Assembly (NCBI RefSeq): GCF_011601275.1
Contig: NZ_JAAOLY010000001.1
Coordinates: forward strand, 248,001-312,000
Direction: 5' to 3'
Length of the DNA stretch: 64,000 bases
Origin: Janthinobacterium lividum
GTDB taxonomy: Bacteria; Pseudomonadota; Gammaproteobacteria; Burkholderiales; Burkholderiaceae_D
Position 1 is the stretch's first letter. Every line of letters begins with the position of its first letter. Shown piece after piece: positions 16,322 through 25,992 of this stretch. The notes under the pieces were generated by a model, which was not told the origin of the DNA, did not search any database, and saw only the letters and a list, made by a program, of their open reading frames with translations. The position numbers and the translations under genes are program-made.

Positions 16322-17400
16322 ACGGGCGGCAAGTGAGCAGAGATGGTCTGCCAATGCTCGCCCTCGTCGCCCGAATACCAGGCGCCGCCCGTGGTGGACG
16401 CCATCAATAAACTGCGCCCATCGTCGGCCAGCGCCAGCCCGTGGCGGTAGACCAGGTCGTAGCAATGCTGCTGCGGCAAGCCAGCGCGCAAGACTTCGAA
16501 GGTCTTGCCGCCGTCGCGCGTGCGCGTGACGGCCAGCGCGCCGTCAAAAGGGATGCGCAGCGCGTCCGCCTGCGCCGGCACGAACCAGGCCGTGTCGCCG
16601 TCGCGCGGATGCACTGCCACGGCAAAGCCGAAATGCGACAGCGGCGCCGTCGTCACTTCCTGCCAGTGCCAGCCGGCGTCGTCCGAGCGCCAGATGCCGT
16701 TATGGTGCTGGCACCACAGCGCGTCCGGCGCGCCGGCGCTGCGCACGATGCGGTGCGGGTCTTGCACGGCTTCGTTTTCATCGAGCTCGGGCGGCATGTA
16801 GTCGGCGCGCATGCCCGTCGCGCTCAGGGCCCAGTTGGCGCCGCCATCGCCGGTCTGCCACACGCCGCCGCAGGACACGCCGACAAGCACTTTGTTGCTG
16901 TCGCGCGGGTCGACGCAGATGCTGTGGATGCCGGGCACGTCATAGCCGCCGCCAAACCACTGCGCCCGCTGCGGCACATTCCACAACGATTCCACCAGCT
17001 GCCAGCTCTCGCCCCGGTCGCTTGAACGGAACAGCCCGCCAGGCAGGGTGCCCGCCCACAATACGCCGGGCTGGTCCGCGCCGCCAGCCGCCAGCGACCA
17101 GATCTGCCGCAGAGTCCAGTCCACCGTATCGCTGCTGTCTTCCGGCTTGGCGGGATAGGCGGGCACGGCGACTTCCTGCCACGCGCTGGCGCCCGCGTCG
17201 AGGCGGTGCAGCTTGGCGCCGAAGTGACCCAGGTTCAGGGCTGCGTACACGGCGCCGTCGCGGCCATCGTGCAGCAGCATGGAAACGGGGTCGCCGGCGA
17301 ACTGCACCAGCGCCAGCTGCGAGGCGCCGGCCGCATCGACATCGAACTGGAACAGCCCCTTGCGGGTGCCGAGATAAGCGCGTTGCGGGACTGCTGTCAT
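16294..17400 (-). CDS. BNR/sialidase-type beta-propeller protein
   Basis: A 368-residue protein without signal peptide. It contains several BNR/Asp-box motifs: LFRSSDRGESWQ (about 125), VWQTGDGGANWA (about 182), IWRSDDAGWHWQ (about 240), TRTRDGGKTFEV (about 290) and WYSGDEGEHWQT (about 345). These mark a six- or seven-bladed propeller of the sialidase / photosystem stability factor superfamily. No sialidase catalytic set could be assigned, so enzymatic activity is not claimed. Its start is 4 nt after the stop of a ThiS/MoaD-like gene, and the two probably work together. Confidence 0.8.
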   Translation of the reverse strand: MTAVPQRAYLGTRKGLFQFDVDAAGASQLALVQFAGDPVSMLLHDGRDGAVYAALNLGHFGAKLHRLDAGASAWQEVAVPAYPAKPEDSSDTVDWTLRQIWSLAAGGADQPGVLWAGTLPGGLFRSSDRGESWQLVESLWNVPQRAQWFGGGYDVPGIHSICVDPRDSNKVLVGVSCGGVWQTGDGGANWALSATGMRADYMPPELDENEAVQDPHRIVRSAGAPDALWCQHHNGIWRSDDAGWHWQEVTTAPLSHFGFAVAVHPRDGDTAWFVPAQADALRIPFDGALAVTRTRDGGKTFEVLRAGLPQQHCYDLVYRHGLALADDGRSLLMASTTGGAWYSGDEGEHWQTISAHLPPVYAVCFATP

Positions 17401-17404
17401 GGCG

Positions 17405-17674
17405 TCAACCTCCGGAAAGTGCCTGCAAGATATACACCTGGCTGTCGGGCCGCAAGGCGTCGTCGAGCACGCGGCGCTCGCGGCAGCGTACCCCGTCGAT
17501 GAAGATCACCACGTTCGGGCGCAACGCGCCCTGCTCGTCGAGCACATAACCGCGCAAGCGCGGCTGCTGCGCAAACGCGGCATCGAGGGCGGCGCGCAGG
17601 CGTGGCGCATCGACGTCCACCGTGGGGACGTCGAGGTAGCGTGCCAGTTGTTGCGTAAAATGCAGATGCGCCAT
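17405..17674 (-). CDS. MoaD/ThiS-like ubiquitin-fold protein ending in Gly-Gly
   Basis: An 89-residue protein with the MoaD/ThiS pattern: a start HLHFTQQLARYLD, the central VVIFIDGVRCRE and the C-terminal VYILQALSGG. The last two residues are Gly-Gly, as required for adenylation and thiocarboxylation or for isopeptide linkage by an E1-like enzyme. No E1 (MoeB/ThiF) or molybdopterin synthase gene is nearby. It forms a two-gene unit with the following BNR-propeller gene, suggesting sulfur donation or tagging in a shared process; that is inference. Confidence 0.8.
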   Translation of the reverse strand: MAHLHFTQQLARYLDVPTVDVDAPRLRAALDAAFAQQPRLRGYVLDEQGALRPNVVIFIDGVRCRERRVLDDALRPDSQVYILQALSGG

Positions 17675-17766
17675 GCTGCCCTTCGACGTCGTCGGCCTCG
17701 ACTCATTCTAGTCCGCTTTGCGGCCAATACAATTAAAATAGCGGCAAGCACACAAGGAGGCCAGGC

Positions 17767-18078
17767 ATGACAATTACCCCGGAAGAACTAGCGGTGCTGA
17801 TGCAGGAAGTGGAGGTGGCCGATCCCATCGACTTTGCCGACCTGCCCTTCAACGAACAGGAATTGCGCGGACTGATCGCCAACCACCTGTGCGAGATGGC
17901 CGACGCCATGGAAAGTTTCAGCCCGGAAGACCGCAATCTGGCCTTGCTGGCCGTGGCGGCCAAGCTGGTGCTGGAAAACCTCGTCTTGCACGTGCAGCTG
18001 CTGCGCCGCCACGGCTTGCCCGTAAGCGACAGCGTGGATGCGCTGCTGCAGCGGCTAAAGAGCCCGGGCAAGCCCTAG
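17767..18078 (+). CDS. conserved small protein of unknown function
   Basis: A 103-residue acidic, mostly helical protein with no signal peptide, Cys pair or membrane segment. It has a strong ribosome site AAGGAGG 7 nt before the ATG. The sequence reads ELAVLMQEVEVADPIDFADL near the start and LVLHVQLLRRHGL near residue 80. It is monocistronic and convergent with the beta-propeller lipoprotein gene. I do not recognise the family. Confidence 0.7.
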   Translation: MTITPEELAVLMQEVEVADPIDFADLPFNEQELRGLIANHLCEMADAMESFSPEDRNLALLAVAAKLVLENLVLHVQLLRRHGLPVSDSVDALLQRLKSPGKP

Positions 18079-18096
18079 CCGCCGTGCGGCAAACCG

Positions 18097-19766
18097 CTAC
18101 TGCAGGTTGATGGCCGTCACCCGCGACATGGCGTTGCCGTTGTCGCTCACAGAACGAATGTAGAGCACGCCATTGCGCGACAACGCCAGCTTGCCGGTAA
18201 GCCGGAAAGACCAGACGGATTTCTGGCTGGCCAGGTCCAGCGCGTACGTCCCCTTCTGGCCCGCAACAAACAGCAGCTTGTTGGTAACGATCAGGTCGCC
18301 GCCAAAGCGTTCTTCCTTGATCGCGGACAGGGGCCAGCTCCACAGCACGGCGCCCGTCGCCAGGCTGCGCGCTTCGAGCGACGCCGTGGCCTGATTGCCC
18401 ACATACAACACGCCCTGCGCCGCTACCGGCTGCGTGGTGAACTGGCCATTGGCGCTCCAGCGTACCTGGCGGCTGTCCGTGTCGACCAGGGTCAGGCTGT
18501 TGTCGAGCCCATACCCGATGGAAAGACGCTGGTTCAGCAGCAGCACGCTGTTGGCATCGGCCAGCACGGGTGCCTGATACAGGCTGCTCCTGCTCAAGCC
18601 CCCCACCACCTGTCCCGGCACGGCCACGCTCCATTGCTGCGTGCCATCGGCACGATTGAACGCGCGCAAGGTACCCGCCGTATTGCTGTACACCGTGCTG
18701 GCATTCACGGCAGGCGTCCACTCGTCGACATTGCCCAGCCTTGACAATCCCAGGCTGGTGGACCACAGATTCCGGGCCGTCGTCGACTCCGCGCTGATCA
18801 CGTCGTTATTGCCGCCGACATAGACGCTGGCGCCAGCCAGGGTCGGCGCGGTCAGCGGCGAGGTCGCCGTCAGGATGCCGTTCGTCTGCGGCTGCGTGGC
18901 GGTGGCCAGTTTCACGCCGCTCACGGCGTCAAACGTATGCACGCTGGCCAACCCCGCCATCGCCAGGCGCGTGCCCGACACGCCAGGTGCGCTCAGTGCG
19001 CCATCGAGCGTCTGCGGCGTGCGCCACTGCTCGCCGCTGTCGTGCTCCGACAGGGCCATCAAGGTATTGGTATAGATGATTTTCTTCGCATCCTGGCTAT
19101 CGGCCGCGGATTGCTCCAGCGAAAAATAGACGAGACCATTCGCGGCCACCGGCGGGCTCACACGATAAGCTTTTTCCCCACCCGCGTATTCCCACGTCCA
19201 GCGGCGCGAAAATTTGCTGGCATCGAGATCGACGGGCACCAGACCCGTGTGTGCCGCGTTGCCATTCGTGCCTTCCCAATCTGCCGCACCGGGCAACGCG
19301 GCCAGGGCCGGCATATTGCCTTTGAGTGGCGCCACCACCACCTTGTATGGCATGCTTTCAGGCAAATTGTTGTATTCGAATTCGAACAAATTCAGGGGGG
19401 ACAGCGTAATCCTTCCCGTGTAGGCGCCGGGCGCCAGGCCAGGTACGGGCCTGAAGGAAGGCGCCAGCTGTTGTCCGACAGCTTCTGATGATCCGATATC
19501 TGGAAAACGGTCACGCCGTTCGCGTCGGTAGCGCTCCACAGCGGACGCTCGGCCAAATCGCTGCGCACCACCACGGTCACATCGGAACAGGTTTCACCGG
19601 GCGCCATGTTGCAGTTGCTGCTCACTTCAGACAGTTGCAGCACGTGACGGTCTTTGAGTCCAAAAATTCCACCGCCGCCGCCACCGCAGCCGGCGATGGA
19701 CAGCAACGCCAGCATCAGGGCGGGCAGCGCGGCAGCGCGATATGGCCCTTGCATCGTTATAGTCAT
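18097..19766 (-). pseudogene. PQQ-like beta-propeller lipoprotein gene with a frameshift
   Basis: Two overlapping minus-strand frames together make one protein. The first (start 19766) encodes a lipoprotein signal with lipobox LSIAGC, a Gly run and about 90 residues; it then runs into nonsense. The second frame, picking up between about 19440 and 19500, continues with GLAPGAYTGRITLSPLN and a long propeller (PQQ-like repeats such as VYFSLEQSAAD, LYVGNQATASLEARS, LWSWPLSA) to 18097. Combined length is about 550 residues. The shift looks like a single-base indel near the SDHQKLSDNS coding region. Either the gene is inactive, or this is a sequencing error; a programmed shift is less likely, since I saw no slippery run. 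Confidence 0.75.
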
Positions 19767-19884
19767 GTATCTTCCATGTTCGAGCTTTCCAATCCGCCAC
19801 CATGGCAAGACTTAAAGCCCATCGACTCTTTTAACATGAAAAATTGCAAAAAATATCACACATTCTCACCAGCGCAAGGAAACG

Positions 19885-20172
19885 TCAAGTGGAACGCACG
19901 GCCCGCGCCTGCACCGTGAGGTCGCTTTCGGCGACAGCCACGCAGGGCAGGATATAGCCGTCGATCCGTTCATCGGGGCTGATGCCGGGCCAGTCCACCG
20001 TGTAGCGCACATGGCCCGCCGGCATGTGGCACAGACATGTGCGGCACGTGCCATTGCGGCAGGAACTGAGCAGGCGGATGCCGGCCAGCTCGGCGGCGAC
20101 CAGGATGGTCGTGCCCGCCTCGGCCGGGAATTGCCAGCCTTGCGGGACGATAGTGATGGTAAAGGAGCGCAT
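19885..20172 (-). CDS. 2Fe-2S ferredoxin (plant type)
   Basis: A 95-residue electron carrier. The cluster ligands are C38, C43 and C46 (CRNGTCRTC) and C77 (ILPC), the plant-type C-x4-C-x2-C...C pattern. The fold starts with the usual strand (FTITIVPQGWQFPAEAGTT). The ATG at 20172 is 16 nt after the stop of the Gfo/Idh/MocA gene, so it seems to be the last gene of the sugar operon. Such a ferredoxin may serve an oxygenase or reductase encoded elsewhere; no partner reductase is next to it. Confidence 0.85.
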   Translation of the reverse strand: MRSFTITIVPQGWQFPAEAGTTILVAAELAGIRLLSSCRNGTCRTCLCHMPAGHVRYTVDWPGISPDERIDGYILPCVAVAESDLTVQARAVRST

Positions 20173-20188
20173 GGCTCCAGTGTAACAG

Positions 20189-21337
20189 TCAGCTTGCCAA
20201 GGCCGTCCAGCTGGCGCCATCCGCATGGCTGCGCAGCACGGCTTCCGCAAAGGCCAGGCCCGCCACCCCATCGGCCACCGTCGGCAGCCAGCTCGCTTCC
20301 CTGGGCGCGGGCAAGCCCGATTGCAACGCGCGAATGCGCAAGGCCGCATCCAGGTACAGCTGAGCGAACGCTTCCAGATAACCTTCCGGATGGCCGGCCG
20401 GCACGCGCGTGGCGTGGCGCGCGGCGGCGCTGTCGACGCGTCCCGGGCGCAGCAACTGGCGGTTGCCGCCCTGCGGCGTGCACCACAGTTCATTCGGTTG
20501 TTCCTGGTCGAAATCGAGCTGCGCCTTGCTGCCGAACAGGCGCAGGCGCACCGTGTTTTCGCAACCGGTCGCCACCTGGCTGGCCCACAAAGTACCCTTC
20601 GCCCCGTTGGCATAGCGCAGCATCACCTGCACGTGGTCGTCCAGGCTGCGGTTCGGAACAAACGTCGACAGTTCCGCCAGCACGGATTGCGGCGTCAGTC
20701 CGCTGACGAATTGCGCCAGGTGGTAGGCGTGCAAGCCCACGTCGAGCAGGGTGCCGCCAGGGCCGGCTTTCAGCGGGTCGTTATGCCAGTTGCCCTCGTT
20801 CATGCCGCCAGCCGCAATCGCATCGGCCAGCCAATCCTGCGAATACTCGACTTGCACGAGGCGCAGCTCGCCGATCTCGCCCGCCTCGACCATCGCTTTC
20901 GCGTGGCGCAGCAGCGGGTAGCCGCTGTAGGTATGCGTGAGCGCAAACAGCAAATTTTTGCGTTGCGCCAGCGCCGCCAGCGCCTGGCCTTCCGCCAAGG
21001 AAATCCCCAGCGGCTTGTCGCAGATCACGTGGATGCCCGCTTCCATGAACGCCGTGGCGACCGGTGCGTGCAAATGGTTGGGCGTGACGATGGCCACCGC
21101 CTCGATGCCGTCAGCGCGCGCGGCCTCCGCCTGCGCCATGGCGCGGTAGTCGCTGTAGCAGCGCTCCGGCGCCAGGTGCAGCGCGGCGCCGCTGTCGCGC
21201 GCGCGCTCCGGATCGGACGACAGGGCGCCCGCCACCAGTTCGTACTGGTCGTCGATGCGCGCCGCGATGCGGTGCACGGCGCCGATGAATGCGCCCTGCC
21301 CGCCCCCTACCATGCCCAGCCGTAAGCGTCGCTGCAT
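20189..21337 (-). CDS. Gfo/Idh/MocA-family oxidoreductase
   Basis: A 382-residue NAD(P)-dependent sugar or polyol dehydrogenase-like enzyme. The Rossmann motif GMVGGGQGAFIG (about 8-19) binds the nucleotide, and VICDKPLGISLAEG (about 108-121) carries the catalytic-region Lys of the DKP/EKP motif. The C-terminal alpha/beta domain has GGTLLDVGLHAYHLAQ with the conserved Asp and His. It lies 9 bp after a TIM-barrel isomerase/epimerase gene, a pairing typical of inositol or sugar oxidation modules. The exact substrate is unknown. Confidence 0.88.
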   Translation of the reverse strand: MQRRLRLGMVGGGQGAFIGAVHRIAARIDDQYELVAGALSSDPERARDSGAALHLAPERCYSDYRAMAQAEAARADGIEAVAIVTPNHLHAPVATAFMEAGIHVICDKPLGISLAEGQALAALAQRKNLLFALTHTYSGYPLLRHAKAMVEAGEIGELRLVQVEYSQDWLADAIAAGGMNEGNWHNDPLKAGPGGTLLDVGLHAYHLAQFVSGLTPQSVLAELSTFVPNRSLDDHVQVMLRYANGAKGTLWASQVATGCENTVRLRLFGSKAQLDFDQEQPNELWCTPQGGNRQLLRPGRVDSAAARHATRVPAGHPEGYLEAFAQLYLDAALRIRALQSGLPAPREASWLPTVADGVAGLAFAEAVLRSHADGASWTALAS

Positions 21338-21346
21338 ATCGTTTCC

Positions 21347-22399
21347 TTATTTCAAGCCAAGCAAGTGATGGATTTGTTCCTGGTCAACAGCGCTGCCGGC
21401 GAAATCGTCGAACGCGCGTTCGGCCACGTGGATGATGTGTTCGCGGATGAAGCGCGCCCCTTCGGCCGCGCCGTCCTCGGGATGCTTCAAACAGCATTCC
21501 CACTCCAGCACGGCCCAGCCCGGGAAGTCGTACTGCGCCATCTTGGAAAAGATCGCCTTGAAATCAATCTGTCCGTCGCCCAGCGAACGGAAGCGCCCGG
21601 CCCGGTCTTGCCAGTCAGCATAGCCGCCATACACGCCCTGGCGCCCGTTCGGCCTGAATTCCGCATCCTTGACGTGGAAGGCCTTGATGCGCGCGTGATA
21701 GATGTCGATGAAGGCAAGGTAGTCGAGCTGCTGCAGCACGAAGTGGCTGGGGTCGTACAAGATCGACGCACGCGGGTGGTCATTGACGGCGGCAAGGAAG
21801 CGCTCGAAGGTCACGCCATCGTGCAAGTCCTCGCCCGGATGCAACTCATAGCAAAGGTCGACGCCGGCCGCGTCAAACGCGTCGAGGATGGGCAGCCAGC
21901 GCTTCGCCAGTTCGGCAAATGCCGTCTCCACCAGGCCGGCCGGGCGCTGCGGCCACGGATACAGATACGGCCAGGCCAGCGCGCCGGAAAACGTCACGTG
22001 CGCCGTCAAACCCAGTCGCTGCGAGGCAGTGGCCGCCCACAGCAGTTGCTGCGTGGCCCAGGCCGTGCGGGTCGCGCTGTCGCCACGCACGTGTTCGGGC
22101 GCAAAGCCGTCGAACAGCGCATCGTAGGCGGGATGCACGGCGATCAGCTGGCCCTGCAAGTGCGTCGACAATTCCGTCACCTGCAAACCGTGGCGCGCCA
22201 GCAGGGCTACCACATCGTCGCAATACTGCTGGCTGGCCGCCGCTTGCTCCAGGTCGAACAGGCGCGGCGCCGTGGGCAGCTGCAAGCCCTTGTAACCCAG
22301 GCCGGCCGCCCACTGTGCCAGGTGCTCGAGCGAGTCGAACGGCGGCTCGTCGCCGAGAAACTGGGCCAGGAAAATGGCCGGGCCCTGGATGGTTTTCAT
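21347..22399 (-). CDS. sugar phosphate isomerase/epimerase-like TIM barrel (IolE/xylose-isomerase-like)
   Basis: A 350-residue AP endonuclease 2 / xylose isomerase-type barrel. Metal-ligand candidates are in VDLCYELHPGEDLHDG (Glu and His, around 175-190), ILYDPSHFVLQ (Asp, His), KAFHVKDAEF and AVLEWECC. It belongs to the LacI-controlled operon, between the solute-binding protein gene and the Gfo/Idh/MocA oxidoreductase, and most likely acts on the imported sugar or its oxidation product. Specific substrate unknown. Confidence 0.85.
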   Translation of the reverse strand: MKTIQGPAIFLAQFLGDEPPFDSLEHLAQWAAGLGYKGLQLPTAPRLFDLEQAAASQQYCDDVVALLARHGLQVTELSTHLQGQLIAVHPAYDALFDGFAPEHVRGDSATRTAWATQQLLWAATASQRLGLTAHVTFSGALAWPYLYPWPQRPAGLVETAFAELAKRWLPILDAFDAAGVDLCYELHPGEDLHDGVTFERFLAAVNDHPRASILYDPSHFVLQQLDYLAFIDIYHARIKAFHVKDAEFRPNGRQGVYGGYADWQDRAGRFRSLGDGQIDFKAIFSKMAQYDFPGWAVLEWECCLKHPEDGAAEGARFIREHIIHVAERAFDDFAGSAVDQEQIHHLLGLK

Positions 22400-22423
22400 A
22401 TCAATGTCCTGTTAGATAAAGCC

Positions 22424-22487
22424 GGGGTCAGACCCTCAATGCCGCTAGCGCAAAGGGCATTGCTAGCAGGCGAGGGGGTCTGACCCC
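22424..22487. repeat. 64-bp intercistronic palindromic element with GGGGTCAGACCC ends
   Basis: GGGGTCAGACCC at 22424-22435 is matched by GGGTCTGACCCC at 22476-22487. Inside it, CAATGCC (22437-22443) pairs with GGCATTG (22456-22462) and GCTAGC occurs twice. It lies between the solute-binding protein gene and the isomerase/epimerase gene of one operon. Only one copy is in this window. Confidence 0.65.
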
Positions 22488-22492
22488 AGAAT

Positions 22493-23455
22493 TTAAAAAG
22501 GCGAGTTCGGAAAGTAGAATTGCTTCGCGTTCTCGCGCGTGATCAGCACCGAAGGGATGATCGTGTTGGCCGGCAATTTATCACCTTTCAGGCGCGCTTC
22601 CGTCGTCAGCTTGATGGCGTCGTACATGAACTTGGGCGAGTACGACACGTCGGCCACGATCAGCGGGTCGGAGCCATCCATGATCTTTTTCACGGCGCCC
22701 TTCGCACCCGCGCCGCCGAACACTTGCTTGATGTCCGTGCGCTTGGCTTGCGCGATGGCTTTTTGCACGCCGATGGCCATGTCGTCATCGGCGGCCCAGA
22801 CGGCGTCGATCTGCTTGAAGCGGGTCAGATAATCCTGCATGACCTTGAAGGCATCGTCGCGGTTCCAGTTGCCATACTTGGCATCCAAGACCTTGATCTC
22901 GGGATGGCCCTTCATGACGGCGCTGAAGGCATCGTAGCGCTCGTTGTCGAGGGTGGTCGGCATGCCGCGCAGCACGACGATATTGCCCTTGCCATTCAGG
23001 CTTTTCGCCAGATATTCTGCCGGCAGCTTGCCGAACGCCGTGTTGTCGCCGGCGATATACGCATCCTGCGACTGCGTGTTCGTCAAGCCACGGTCCACCA
23101 CGGTCACGTACACGCCCTTGTTTTTCACTTGCGCCACGGGCTGCGTCAAGGACGCCGACTCGATGGGGAAGATCACCAGGGTGTTGATCTTGTTGACCGT
23201 CAACATGTCCTGCAACTGGTTCGCCTGTTCGGGCGCCGTGGCGGCCGTCTTGACGATGATTTTCAGCCCCGGATGGGCCTTTTCCAGTTCCGCCTTGGCC
23301 TGGTTCGCCCACCAGACGATGCCGGAAGTAAAGCTGTGCGTGGCCGTGGGGATGGCCACGCCGACCACCAGCTTTTCAGCCGCCTGCGCACTCGGCAAGG
23401 CCCACGCCTGCATCACCAGCACTGCCATCCCTGCTACCCGTATAAAGCTCTTCAT
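22493..23455 (-). CDS. sugar ABC transporter substrate-binding protein
   Basis: A 320-residue periplasmic binding protein of the ribose/galactose type (peripla_BP_4). It has a Sec signal peptide (MKSFIRVAGMAVLVMQAWAL, cleavage after AQA), then GVAIPTATHSFTSGIVWWA, VVDRGLTNTQSQDAYIAGDN and AVWAADDDMAIGVQKAI, all typical of the ligand cleft. GGAGGAG precedes the ATG at 23455. It follows the permease gene by 61 bp. Ligand is unknown but should match the LacI regulator and the downstream oxidoreductase. Confidence 0.9.
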   Translation of the reverse strand: MKSFIRVAGMAVLVMQAWALPSAQAAEKLVVGVAIPTATHSFTSGIVWWANQAKAELEKAHPGLKIIVKTAATAPEQANQLQDMLTVNKINTLVIFPIESASLTQPVAQVKNKGVYVTVVDRGLTNTQSQDAYIAGDNTAFGKLPAEYLAKSLNGKGNIVVLRGMPTTLDNERYDAFSAVMKGHPEIKVLDAKYGNWNRDDAFKVMQDYLTRFKQIDAVWAADDDMAIGVQKAIAQAKRTDIKQVFGGAGAKGAVKKIMDGSDPLIVADVSYSPKFMYDAIKLTTEARLKGDKLPANTIIPSVLITRENAKQFYFPNSPF

Positions 23456-23516
23456 GCTGCTCTCCTCCAAGGTTGTGGGCGCCCGTTGGCTGCCCTTTCA
23501 GAACGCCGCTGTATTT

Positions 23517-24524
23517 TTATTTGCGGCCTCGCTGCAGGAAGGCGACGGCGATGATCACCACGCCTTGCACTGCGGCATTCAGGTAGACACTGATGATGCT
23601 GGTCAAATTCAGAATATTGCTGATCACGGACAAAAGGATGGCGCCGATCACAGTGCCGACGATGCGCCCTTCTCCCCCCTTCAGCGCCGTGCCGCCGACA
23701 ACGACGGCGGCGATGGCTTCGAGTTCCCACAGCAAGCCCGTCGTCGGTGTGGCCGAGCCCAGGCGCGGCACGTACAGCACCGTGGCGATGCCCACGCAGA
23801 CGCCCAGCAGCATGTAGGTGGCGATCTTGACTCTATCGACATTGATGGCCGCATAGCGCGCCACTTGCTCATTGGAACCAATCGCCTGCACGTGGCGGCC
23901 AAAGGTCGTGCGGTTGAGAATGATGGCACCGGCTGCGGCGACGAATAAAAAGATCCAGATCGGTATCGGCGCGCCCAGCACGCTCGTGTAATACACGGGG
24001 CTATACAGCTCGGACAGGGTGGCATCCAGGGTCAGGGCGCCGCCATCGGCCAGGTAGGTCAATACGGCGCGGAAGATGCCCAGCGTGCCCAGGGTAACGA
24101 TGAACGGTTCGATATTGCCCTTGCTGATCAACAAGCCATGCATCAGGCCAAAACCGGCACCCAATACCAAGGCCATGGCGATGCCCAGCACCAGCATGGT
24201 GATCGGCGCCAGGTCGCCGCCCGTCCCTTGCGCCAGCGCATTCATGAAATAGATCATGCAGCCGGCGATCAGGGCCGCCATGGAGCCGACCGATAAATCG
24301 ATGCCGCCGGAAATAATCACGAACGTCATGCCGACGGCGATGATGCCGATGAAGGCCGTGCGCGTGAGCACGTTCATCAGGTTGTCGAGGGTGGCGAAGT
24401 CGCCATTGAGCAAGGTGCCCGCGATGCACAGGGCCAGCAGGCCCAACACGGGGCCAAAGCCCTTGATGCGCGCGCCGAAGCTGGCAAGCGGGGATACGGT
24501 GGTGTCAGTGCGTGCCGGTTGCAT
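23517..24524 (-). CDS. sugar ABC transporter permease (RbsC type)
   Basis: A 335-residue inner-membrane permease with about nine to ten membrane segments. The family signature [21 protein letters not shown] lies near residues 67-87, and [19 protein letters not shown], the region contacting the ATPase, near 262-281. The ATG at 24524 overlaps the end of the ATPase gene by 20 bp, indicating coupled translation. Confidence 0.92.
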   Translation of the reverse strand: MQPARTDTTVSPLASFGARIKGFGPVLGLLALCIAGTLLNGDFATLDNLMNVLTRTAFIGIIAVGMTFVIISGGIDLSVGSMAALIAGCMIYFMNALAQGTGGDLAPITMLVLGIAMALVLGAGFGLMHGLLISKGNIEPFIVTLGTLGIFRAVLTYLADGGALTLDATLSELYSPVYYTSVLGAPIPIWIFLFVAAAGAIILNRTTFGRHVQAIGSNEQVARYAAINVDRVKIATYMLLGVCVGIATVLYVPRLGSATPTTGLLWELEAIAAVVVGGTALKGGEGRIVGTVIGAILLSVISNILNLTSIISVYLNAAVQGVVIIAVAFLQRGRK

Positions 24525-25992
24525 GGGCAATCAACTCCTCTTCGGTCAGGTGGTCAGCAGACAGGGTGGCTTGCAGGGTGCCGGCGCGCATCACGGCGAC
24601 CCGGTGGCACAGGCCAATCAATTCGATCAATTCGGATGAAATCACGATCACGGCGCGCCCTTCGGCGGCCAGGCGGTGTATCAGGAAATAAATGTCGCGC
24701 TTGGCGCCCACGTCCACGCCGCGGCTCGGTTCATCGAGCACGACGACCCGCGGGTCCGAATGCAGGTATTTCGCCAGCGCCAGCTTTTGCTGGTTGCCGC
24801 CGGATAGCATGCGCGCGCGGCTATCCAGGTCGCCCGTGCGGATATTGAAATCCTCGACGGCCTTGGCCAGCGCCGCTTTTTCCCCGGCCACATCAAGCCA
24901 GGGCCGCGCATAGCGCTCCATCGTCATCATCGTGAGGTTTTCGCGCAAGCCCAGGTTCACGTGCAAGCCTTTTCCCTTGCGGTCTTCGCTCAGGTAAGTC
25001 ATGCCGTGCTGCATGGCTTGCTTGGGGGTACGGATGTCCACGGGCTGGCCATTGAGTTCGATCGTCCCCGCACTGCGCGGACGCAAGCCCAGCAAGGCCT
25101 CGAACGATTCCGTGCGCCCCGCGCCCACCAGGCCCGCAAAGCCCAGCACTTCACCGGCGCGCACCTCGAACGACAGCTCTTTCGCCCAGCCGGGCACGCA
25201 CAAGCCGTCGACTTTCAGGAGCACGAGCGCGTCCGACGCCAGCGCTGCTTTCGCCGGGAACATGTCGGACAATTCGCGCCCGACCATCAGGTTCGCCATC
25301 TGCTGGCGCGTGAGGCTGGCCGTCGGCTCGCGCGTGACGAAACGCCCGTCGCGCATGACGATGACCTCGTCCGTGTTGCGCTCGACTTCATCGAGCTTGT
25401 GGGAAATGTAGAGGATGGTCACGCCGTCCGCTTTCAGCTGCGCCATGACGACAAACAGGCGCTGCGTTTCCGACGACGTCAGGGTGGCGGTCGGTTCATC
25501 CATGATCAGGAAACGGGCGCGGCGCGACAGGGCCTTGGCGATTTCCACCAGCTGTTTCTCGGCGACGATCAGGTCGCGGATTTTCGTGTCGGGCGACACG
25601 TCCAGGCCCACCTGTTTCAGGTAGCGCGATGCTTCTTCCTTCATGGCGGTCTCGTCGAGCAGCCAGCCGCGCGTCTTTTCATGGCCGAGGAACATGTTCT
25701 GCGCCACCGTCAGGTGTTCGGCCAGGTTGAATTCCTGGTGGATCAGCACGATGCCGGCGGATTCGGCCGCGCGCGAACTGGCAAAACGCTGGGGCTGGCC
25801 ATCGATCAGCAACTGGCCTTCGCTGACGGCTTCATAGCCGGCGAGGATTTTCATCAGTGTCGACTTGCCGGCGCCATTTTCACCCAGCAAGCCATACACG
25901 CGCCCCGGCGACAAGGTAAAACTGACGCCATGCAAGACACGCACGGGGCCGAAATCCTTGCAGACCCCCTCGAAACCGACGGCAACGCTCAC
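24505..25992 (-). CDS. sugar ABC transporter ATP-binding protein (RbsA type, two ATPase domains)
   Basis: A 495-residue duplicated ATPase. The first half has Walker [10 protein letters not shown] (37-45), [11 protein letters not shown]-loop and [10 protein letters not shown] Walker B; the second half has the usual degenerate GLVGAGRTE, then SGGNQQK and [15 protein letters not shown]. The start is a GTG at 25992 with GAGGGAG 6 nt upstream; it overlaps the TAG stop of the lacI gene, so the two are translationally coupled. It drives import of the same unknown sugar. Confidence 0.92.
   Translation of the reverse strand: MSVAVGFEGVCKDFGPVRVLHGVSFTLSPGRVYGLLGENGAGKSTLMKILAGYEAVSEGQLLIDGQPQRFASSRAAESAGIVLIHQEFNLAEHLTVAQNMFLGHEKTRGWLLDETAMKEEASRYLKQVGLDVSPDTKIRDLIVAEKQLVEIAKALSRRARFLIMDEPTATLTSSETQRLFVVMAQLKADGVTILYISHKLDEVERNTDEVIVMRDGRFVTREPTASLTRQQMANLMVGRELSDMFPAKAALASDALVLLKVDGLCVPGWAKELSFEVRAGEVLGFAGLVGAGRTESFEALLGLRPRSAGTIELNGQPVDIRTPKQAMQHGMTYLSEDRKGKGLHVNLGLRENLTMMTMERYARPWLDVAGEKAALAKAVEDFNIRTGDLDSRARMLSGGNQQKLALAKYLHSDPRVVVLDEPSRGVDVGAKRDIYFLIHRLAAEGRAVIVISSELIELIGLCHRVAVMRAGTLQATLSADHLTEEELIAHATGTH

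Noticed and set aside
22424-22487. Palindrome as insertion sequence ends or an integron attC site
   Set aside because: Only 64 bp, no transposase, no target duplication and no integron core sites.
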